Shown: positions 59,001 to 64,000 of the stretch, in pieces
How the letters are laid out: the number at the start of each line of letters is the position of its first letter
Position numbering within the stretch: the stretch's first letter is position 1
NCBI GenBank assembly: GCA_026770025.1
Contig: JAMXDE010000012.1
Span: forward strand, 1 to 64,000
Source of the DNA: Craspedostauros australis
Taxonomy: Eukaryota > Bacillariophyta > Bacillariophyceae > Mastogloiales > Achnanthaceae
DNA: 64,000 bases
Direction of reading: 5' to 3'
Notes under the pieces: generated by a model
What the model saw: only the letters and a program-made list of their open reading frames with translations
Told to the model about the DNA's origin: nothing
Databases searched by the model: none
Program-made: the position numbers and the translations under genes

Positions 59001-62000
59001 GTTCGATCGAGTGTTCCGCACGCGAAATGGCTTCGTGACTGGCGTGCAGATGCATGCAGTCAAGCCACGCACAGACATCACGGCTGCGGCCGTTACATCG
59101 GATCCACCGAAGGGCATCAACGCGTCCACACTCCATCGCATGTTGGGACACGCCCCACTTGAGGCAATGCAACGAACTGCATCACATCACGAATGGAACA
59201 TCGTCGGCACCATGCCACCATGCAAGCACTGTGCCATTGCCAACGCACGAGTGAAGAACGTCCCGAAGGCGACCATCGCAAGAGCATCGCGACGATGTGA
59301 GCGATTCTTCATCGACATCAGCTACACAAAGCACACGAGCTTCGGAAACAAGCGGTACTGGGTGTTGATCGTAGACGACCACACAGATTACTGCTGGAGC
59401 ATCTTCCTCACCAACAAGAGCGACCAACCGGCCTTCCTGAAACGATTCCTTCAGAAGATCCGTCCGCACACCGACGGCAAACCAATCATCTTTCGCGGAG
59501 ACAACAGCGGAGAGAACAAGGTATCGGAGGCCCACCTGCTCGAAGCCGGATTCGACATCTCATTCGAATACACGGCATCCAACACGCCACAACAGAACGG
59601 CAGAGTCGAGCGCAAGTTCGCATACTTGTACACGAAGATGCGATCCATGCTGAATGGCGCCCAGCTCAACGAGGAGCACAGACATGGTCTATGGGCTGCA
59701 GCAGCCAACGTCGCGACCGCGGTCGCCAACATCACCGTGGCGAAGGGACAGACCAAGTCGCCACACCATCTATTCTTCGGAGAGGATCCGAAGTATGCAA
59801 GCGGACTTCGCACTTTTGGTGAAGTCGGAGTCGTCAAGACGGCCTATGGAGGCATGACAGCGAAACTCCAGAACAGAGGCGAGGCGATGTTGTTCGTCGG
59901 ATATGCTCCACAGCATGGATCCGGCGTCTACAACATGTACCGTCCATCCACCAAGTCCATCGTCTGCACCAGAGATGTGAAATGGCTCAACAGATCGTAC
60001 GGGCACTTCAAGGGTTGGACCTACGGCTCGGACGATGGGAAGCCGGAAGGGAGTCAGATCGTCGCAACCGACGCCGAGCACCCAACGGAGACTGATGATG
60101 ATGGATTCATCCTGGTCGGAAGGGAAGGGACAGCGCCGTCCCACACAGCTCGAGCCAAGCCGAAGCGACGCTCCGTGTCATTCGCCGACGCGAACTCCTA
60201 CCACGTCCTCTCAGATGACGACGATGAGGACGATGACGACACCAACAACAACACGAGTGCAAAGGAGGACTCACCAGGTCTCGCGAGCGAGACGACGACC
60301 ACACCAGTGGACGAAGGGACTGCGTCCGAAGAAGAGGTTGACGCGATTCCCGTCGACGACGACACAGTGACCGACATTGAAGATGTCGCCCCACCGAGTG
60401 TCCCGCCAAGCATCCTCCGCACTCCGCCAACATCACGCAAGCGTTCGCACGAAGCGAACGACGATTCGAAAGCTAGTCGCACCACGACAGCTGTTCCCCC
60501 AAGACGACCAAGCAAGCGCGATACCACTCGCAGCGAACGACAACAGCGATACATCGAGCGAAGCAAGCATCAAGCCAAAACAGATGCGAAGTCGCGTGCA
60601 TCGCTGCCATCCAACGTGAAAGGAAAGAGCGAATTGCGCAACCTTGCGAACTACAACAAGCCAGGAAAGAAAGAGAAGAATGAAGGCAAGCGGTTCACTA
60701 CCAACCTATCCGTCTTCAATAGGGGAAGCGACACCGACGACGACAAGAGCAACACAGACCACGATCAAGACGACAGCGAGGAGACCAACGACGATGACGA
60801 AACCAATGGCGACACCACCGACGAAAATGAGGAGAACAACGAAGCTACGGACGACGAAGACAACGATTCTCCTCCACCAGACATCACCAACGCAGTCACA
60901 GATGCTCTATTCGGTAACAACGCAATCAGCACCGACGACTTCGAGATAGAGATCTGCGCAACCACCCAAGATGAGACAGGAGAGACATCGACGCACATCG
61001 AGCCATCAACCTTCGACCAAGCATTCAACCATCCGAATGCAACACACCGGAAGGGCTACAGAGCTGCCATCGCAAAGGAGTTCGGTTCGATGGATGCTCG
61101 ATCCGTCTACAGCAAGATCAAGCGCTCATCGATTCCAAGGGACCGCAGATGCTGCAAGTGCAAATGGGTATTTAAATTAAAGCGCAATGGAACCTATCGA
61201 GCGCGTCTGGTGGCGTGTGGCTACTCGCAGATCGCAGGAGTGGACTACCAAGAGCACCACTCGCCGGTCATCCACGACGTCACGTACCGTGTGATGATGG
61301 TGATCATGATGCTACAGAAGATGGACTGCGCACTCGTGGACGTCGTCACAGCATTCTTGTACGGCGATCTCGAAGAAGAGGTGTACATGAATTGTCCAAG
61401 CGGAATGGACAGCACACCGGATGAAGCGCTGCTGCTACACAAGCCAATCTACGGGCTGGTCCAGAGCGCACGCCAATGGTTCAAGATGCTGGTATCAACG
61501 CTGAAGGGAATGCGATTCGACCAGAGCGCGGCGGATCCGTGTCTCTTCCATCGCAAGACGAAGAACGAAACAGTCATCGTGGCGATCTACGTTGACGACT
61601 GCTTCTGCTGCGGACACCAGAAGGCACTCGAGCAATTCATGATCGACATCCAGAAGAGCAAGTTCAAGGTCACCATCGAGAAGGGTTTGGGTGACTACCT
61701 CAGCTGCAACATCCAGCTCAACGCAGACAAGACGAAAGCCGTCCTACGCCAGCCACATCTGATCCGAAACCTGATCACCGAGTTTGGTGCAGAGGTGGAG
61801 AAGATGCAGCGCTATGCGACGCCAGGGACGCCAAGCCAGAGCATCGTTCGCCCATCCAAAGAGAACGGATTGCAGAAGGTAGATGCAGCAGAGCATGCTG
61901 ACTATCGCAAGGGGGTGGGAATGCTTCTCTTCCTGATTAAGCATTCGCGTCCCGACATCGCCAATCCTGTCAGAGAGCTGACGAAGGTACTCGATGGACC

Positions 62001-62586
62001 GACCAAGGCTGCAACCAAGGAGATGCGGCGTATCATCAAATACGTCATCGACACGAAGCACTACGGTCTGAAGATCCATCCCGTCATGACAGACAGCAGC
62101 GCATGGAACATGGAGATGTTCTGCGACAGCGAATACGCTGGAGACAAGGACACTCGCATCAGTGTCGGCGGATTCATTCTCTACCTCTGTCAAGTCCCTA
62201 TCCTCTGGCGATCCAAGGCGCAGAAGGCAGTGACCCTCAGTTCATCAGAGGCAGAGTACATCGCGCTATCCGAAGCGGCGAAGGAGATCTTCTTTGTGAT
62301 GCAACTCCTGGAGAGTGTGGGAGTGCCAGTGAAGACTCCAATCACCGTGAGAGTCGACAACGTTGGAGCGATCTTCATCGCGAAGAATCCCTCAACATCG
62401 CAACGCTCCCGCCATATCGACGTACGCCATCACTACGTCCGCAACATGGTGAATGACAAGCTGATCGAAATCATCTTCGTCAAGTCAGAGAACAATCGAA
62501 GCGACGGCTTCACGAAGAACATCAAGTCGGAGCTACAGCGCGAGCACGAGAAGTCCTACCTACACACTGGCGACAGCAGCGAATGA
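56074..62586 (+). CDS. Element D gag-pol polyprotein (2170 aa)
   Basis: The domain order equals that of element A. CCHC knuckles lie at about 407 and 474 within an Asn/Arg/Gly-rich basic region. An unnamed conserved domain lies at about 670-805 (words TDFFNQRGAHGRHD, LSIEEILANSMILNRILE, FILGGCMAALL). The protease is LADSGASCH (about 874) and the His/Cys integrase finger is at about 1020-1060. The integrase D, D and E are at about 1080, 1143 and 1179. An acidic low-complexity linker (about 1290-1640) precedes the reverse transcriptase, which has WVFKLKRNGTYRARLVACGY (about 1699) and IYVDDC (about 1839). RNase H has CDSEYAGDKD (about 2016) and SSSEAEYIALSEAAKEI (about 2055). The tail SRHIDVRHHYVR and DGFTKNIK is the usual Copia end. 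Gag and pol lie in one frame, so Gag excess must come from processing, splicing or RNA-level control, as proposed for other single-frame Copia elements. Confidence 0.94.
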   Translation: MSEETEETAFPLTPVIEDETEGDEDETLNLTREGAGAPIQQPSAQQGAIIETEAEQAARRAGTETRQRDQPRPTSASTGQPTSTPSQRVFKVEAYETEVQQTETEGRGSASERDSGIDPLASNDNEESEREEEKEESQSTGGTRDTSKQTTTRKKMTKDTYKRRKAPLFSGKKEDYNAWESQAKAYARTQRYKDIMMGEKTIPTKEDIERESDEEKREALEETRELALDCFSDLILMMDAEQGTGKQAIQLINQCCDEQHREGNPAAAWKMLKEKYQPTDASTVLRLKRQFNTERMARDTDPDIYVTRLELLRTRLQDVKYEISERELIMQVLSSLSKDYDDEVSNFEYQLQMGPEKVTIEAIRNVLNYRYSKLQGGKAYVDDFADTGSKRDDAAMAATGGFKGNCHNCGKYGHRSANCPDRKQAADNNNNHQSNNGRRGGYNNRGNRRGDQRGNQGNRGNRGRGRGSGFSGKCHYCGIPGHREADCRKKKFNEKRKQEEQGSTAQDGNDDRFEMVMTMLDTPTQTHTAYAVDDSFFDTFQHFPGTDEVHDDVSIPAWLNDGPIIHEVTLNNKPRFDLDFDYCLNTHDLPSNSNREEDPEEDIDILAMEEAGEPPIEQDMLLDDNLFEEASAAGSAEEEIAQDDGDDDSDATRPLYVRNRFRPPRPEGQRVMNHHEDVIFPTGLRFGPTDFFNQRGAHGRHDTAPYPTFTAEIRQREIISNAIFCGARNLFPNNRRIQMAFVGRVSAMFIMAELLSIEEILANSMILNRILERHGQPPLSIMERHFILGGCMAALLHHRPQERRPEPPRQARPEPPQQPAPMRPPIDWGDCSTSDSSNDDESSDDDELAIMVVDRTRFRASDHHTDTPDEHTWLADSGASCHIVNSDKGMFNIRHIQSFVKVGDNTQLNSPKMGSIYLRVKQRDNTQRTIRLNNVKFAPKMWVNLFSTNKALENGYQIGNNGIIMDIANGNGNKIVFDRVFRTRNGFVTGVQMHAVKPRTDITAAAVTSDPPKGINASTLHRMLGHAPLEAMQRTASHHEWNIVGTMPPCKHCAIANARVKNVPKATIARASRRCERFFIDISYTKHTSFGNKRYWVLIVDDHTDYCWSIFLTNKSDQPAFLKRFLQKIRPHTDGKPIIFRGDNSGENKVSEAHLLEAGFDISFEYTASNTPQQNGRVERKFAYLYTKMRSMLNGAQLNEEHRHGLWAAAANVATAVANITVAKGQTKSPHHLFFGEDPKYASGLRTFGEVGVVKTAYGGMTAKLQNRGEAMLFVGYAPQHGSGVYNMYRPSTKSIVCTRDVKWLNRSYGHFKGWTYGSDDGKPEGSQIVATDAEHPTETDDDGFILVGREGTAPSHTARAKPKRRSVSFADANSYHVLSDDDDEDDDDTNNNTSAKEDSPGLASETTTTPVDEGTASEEEVDAIPVDDDTVTDIEDVAPPSVPPSILRTPPTSRKRSHEANDDSKASRTTTAVPPRRPSKRDTTRSERQQRYIERSKHQAKTDAKSRASLPSNVKGKSELRNLANYNKPGKKEKNEGKRFTTNLSVFNRGSDTDDDKSNTDHDQDDSEETNDDDETNGDTTDENEENNEATDDEDNDSPPPDITNAVTDALFGNNAISTDDFEIEICATTQDETGETSTHIEPSTFDQAFNHPNATHRKGYRAAIAKEFGSMDARSVYSKIKRSSIPRDRRCCKCKWVFKLKRNGTYRARLVACGYSQIAGVDYQEHHSPVIHDVTYRVMMVIMMLQKMDCALVDVVTAFLYGDLEEEVYMNCPSGMDSTPDEALLLHKPIYGLVQSARQWFKMLVSTLKGMRFDQSAADPCLFHRKTKNETVIVAIYVDDCFCCGHQKALEQFMIDIQKSKFKVTIEKGLGDYLSCNIQLNADKTKAVLRQPHLIRNLITEFGAEVEKMQRYATPGTPSQSIVRPSKENGLQKVDAAEHADYRKGVGMLLFLIKHSRPDIANPVRELTKVLDGPTKAATKEMRRIIKYVIDTKHYGLKIHPVMTDSSAWNMEMFCDSEYAGDKDTRISVGGFILYLCQVPILWRSKAQKAVTLSSSEAEYIALSEAAKEIFFVMQLLESVGVPVKTPITVRVDNVGAIFIAKNPSTSQRSRHIDVRHHYVRNMVNDKLIEIIFVKSENNRSDGFTKNIKSELQREHEKSYLHTGDSSE

Positions 62587-62597
62587 CTGACGCCTAC

Positions 62598-62605
62598 AGG
62601 AAGGG
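62598..62605 (+). other. Polypurine tract of element D
   Basis: AGGAAGGG directly before the 3' LTR, 12 bases after the gag-pol stop codon. Confidence 0.75.
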
Positions 62606-63171
62606 TGTCGGAATGTGTGTACTCGGATGTGTATGCATCAGTCACACTTGCTTGCCGCCATCTAGACTATTCGGTGGCGGAATCACGACACAAAACTATG
62701 ACGTCACAAGGATACCATCGCTGTACCATGAGGATACCGCGATACTACGATAGCAGGATACCGCGATACCAGCGGATACCACAGTATCCATCACACGTGA
62801 CGTCATATCGAGACCTTAACTACCAGGTCTACAGGAATGAAATATGTTGTGAATATTCCATCAGATTCGATCAATCGTCAGGTTCAACAAAACCTGAGAA
62901 CGGAACAACGACGAGACAACGAGAGAGAAACGACAACGTTGACGATCAGGTCAACATCAACGAGCAACATGAGAGAAATGTGCATGGAGGTGCAAGAGGA
63001 TTGCACCAAGCAATGAGAGCAAGGAAGAGATGGATCAAGAGAGCATCTTGATCATCTCATTCTCCATGCTCGCTCATCAACAATCAATAGCAACAACAGT
63101 AACAGTAACAGAAACACTTTGAGAAAGAGTGTTGACTACTACCGATTCTCCGTGCGCGGAGCCTTCCAACA
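62606..63171 (+). repeat. Element D 3' LTR
   Basis: A 566-bp copy of 55314-55879, followed by AGCTTC, the right copy of the target duplication. Confidence 0.95.
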
Positions 63172-64000
63172 AGCTTCGCCTTGGCCAGTTGGAAGAATTT
63201 TCTGCTTGTGGTCGAGCACCACATGTGCACGATCCTCTCTGTTGATGATATTTTTGAGGTACTGCTCAATTTGTCCAAATTGAACCTTGCTGCGCACTTT
63301 GTGTGCCATGTACCACAGTATTTCGTTGTTGAACCCCGGTGCGGCGTTGAGCATTGACTCCAATTCTGTCGCATGTTCCGCAAGGTGATCCTCCATAAGC
63401 ATCGTGACGAAAGGGACATATTGGTCGTCCACAAAACGCATTGACCCTGCACAACGGTTGCATACTCCAGTGTGTTGTTTGTCTGTGGTGGCGCGAGGCT
63501 GTTCATCATTGTCAGTGGCATTGTCATTGGCAGCAGTCTCTGTCGCACGAGTGATGTCAGGGATATCAATTGCGATGGTTGGAGCATCATTGGTGTCTGA
63601 AGGGATGTTGTTTGTTCGAGTGATCTTCTTCCTGAGCTTGTGCTTGTTCGTACGTGTTCTGGTTGGTTGGGATCGTTTGGTTGTTTTCTTCTTCTCTTCA
63701 TTGGGCATGAGCGCAAATTGAGCTGAGTGCAGTGGGTCATCACACTCCATCTGCATGTGAGAGGCAGTGAATTCCCATTTAACAAAGACAACAAGAAGCT
63801 CCAACGAGTACAAAAGGGACTTTGCTGTGCGCAGCTGCTGGGAAATCGCGTCATTCTCGTCCTCGGCACCGTTTGTTGCAGGATACTTAGCCTTCAAAAG
63901 TGTGACGAGGCGCGAGATCGTGCGTTTGAGAGTTAGCATCGCCAGCAAGAAGTGACTTTCGAAGGAAGACAGCCCTGTGTTCACTTTGCCACGTCGTGTT
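63172..64000 (-). pseudogene. Gene F, 5' part: DDE-transposase-like protein, runs off the right edge
   Basis: This is the N-terminal side of the gene continued at 53838-55313. The visible frame starts no later than Met at 63984 and may start further right. It shows an Arg/Lys/Thr-rich segment, a possible zinc-binding pair (CNRCAG), a helical stretch with LWYMAHKVRSKV, and then AHVVLDHKQKI just before element D. The Asp of that last word fits the first acidic residue of a DDE core. The frame is the same on both sides of the insertion, so the gene was open before element D arrived. Because element D's LTRs are identical by eye, the disruption is recent. Confidence 0.55.

Larger units (their letters stand above)
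55314..63171 (+). mobile_element. Element D: Ty1/Copia LTR retrotransposon, looks whole and very young, splits gene F
   Basis: Two 566-bp LTRs (55314-55879 and 62606-63171) appear identical by eye. The target duplication AGCTTC is at 55308-55313 and 63172-63177. One gag-pol frame (56074-62586) is open throughout. It belongs to the same family as element A, in opposite orientation, with proteins differing at only a few percent of positions. The insertion lies in the coding region of gene F. Confidence 0.96.

Overview
The window looks like nuclear DNA of a stramenopile, most likely a pennate diatom. This is an inference from three things: single-frame Ty1/Copia gag-pol elements of the kind common in diatoms, compact host genes with few short introns (340-362 bp where seen), and low-complexity serine/asparagine/aspartate-rich proteins. 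No species can be fixed from the sequence alone.

Left part (1-20 kb) is a nest of LTR retrotransposons. The oldest layer is a Copia pol fragment on the + strand (element C, 9417-9527 continuing at 17470-18142). A B-family Copia element on the minus strand (element B, 9528-17469) sits inside it with a CAAGCG target duplication. A second B-family element on the + strand (B-prime) supplies the first 738 bases and a 3' LTR that abuts C. That LTR is itself split by element A (972-8854, minus strand), which has a TCAATG target duplication. A B-family LTR without internal sequence stands at 19199-19996.

Middle part (20.6-46.4 kb) is the gene-bearing island. It holds two neighbouring paralogous coiled-coil proteins (20672-24256 and 24962-27592), a GT47/exostosin-like type II membrane glycosyltransferase (29709-31613) and a UVRAG/Vps38-like subunit of the class III PI3-kinase complex (31955-34765). 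It also holds a two-exon mitochondrial carrier of the 2-oxoglutarate/malate type (35225-36486), a COQ8/ADCK-type ABC1 kinase (38623-40641), a Mediator MED17-like subunit (41341-43692) and a three-exon four-helix membrane protein with a CCGCCC motif (44920-46359). Between the carrier and COQ8 lies a 1383-bp segment bounded by 18-bp inverted repeats. It carries two separate arrays, each of exactly ten 20-bp TGACGGCTATT units.

Right part (46.4-64 kb) holds two very young elements. Element E (46474-53668, minus) is a Copia element of another lineage with LTRs identical by eye and an AGGAA duplication, 114 bp beyond the stop of the four-helix gene. Element D (55314-63171, plus) is a near copy of element A with LTRs identical by eye and an AGCTTC duplication. 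It splits a gene (F) for a DDE-transposase-like protein whose two halves lie at 53838-55313 and 63172 to the right edge.

The main points for a second look are the twin 10 x 20-bp arrays inside inverted repeats, the coiled-coil paralogues that share two C-terminal motifs, an unnamed domain conserved between the zinc knuckles and protease of the A/B/D elements, their shared palindromic putative primer site, and paired CRE palindromes in the A/D LTRs.
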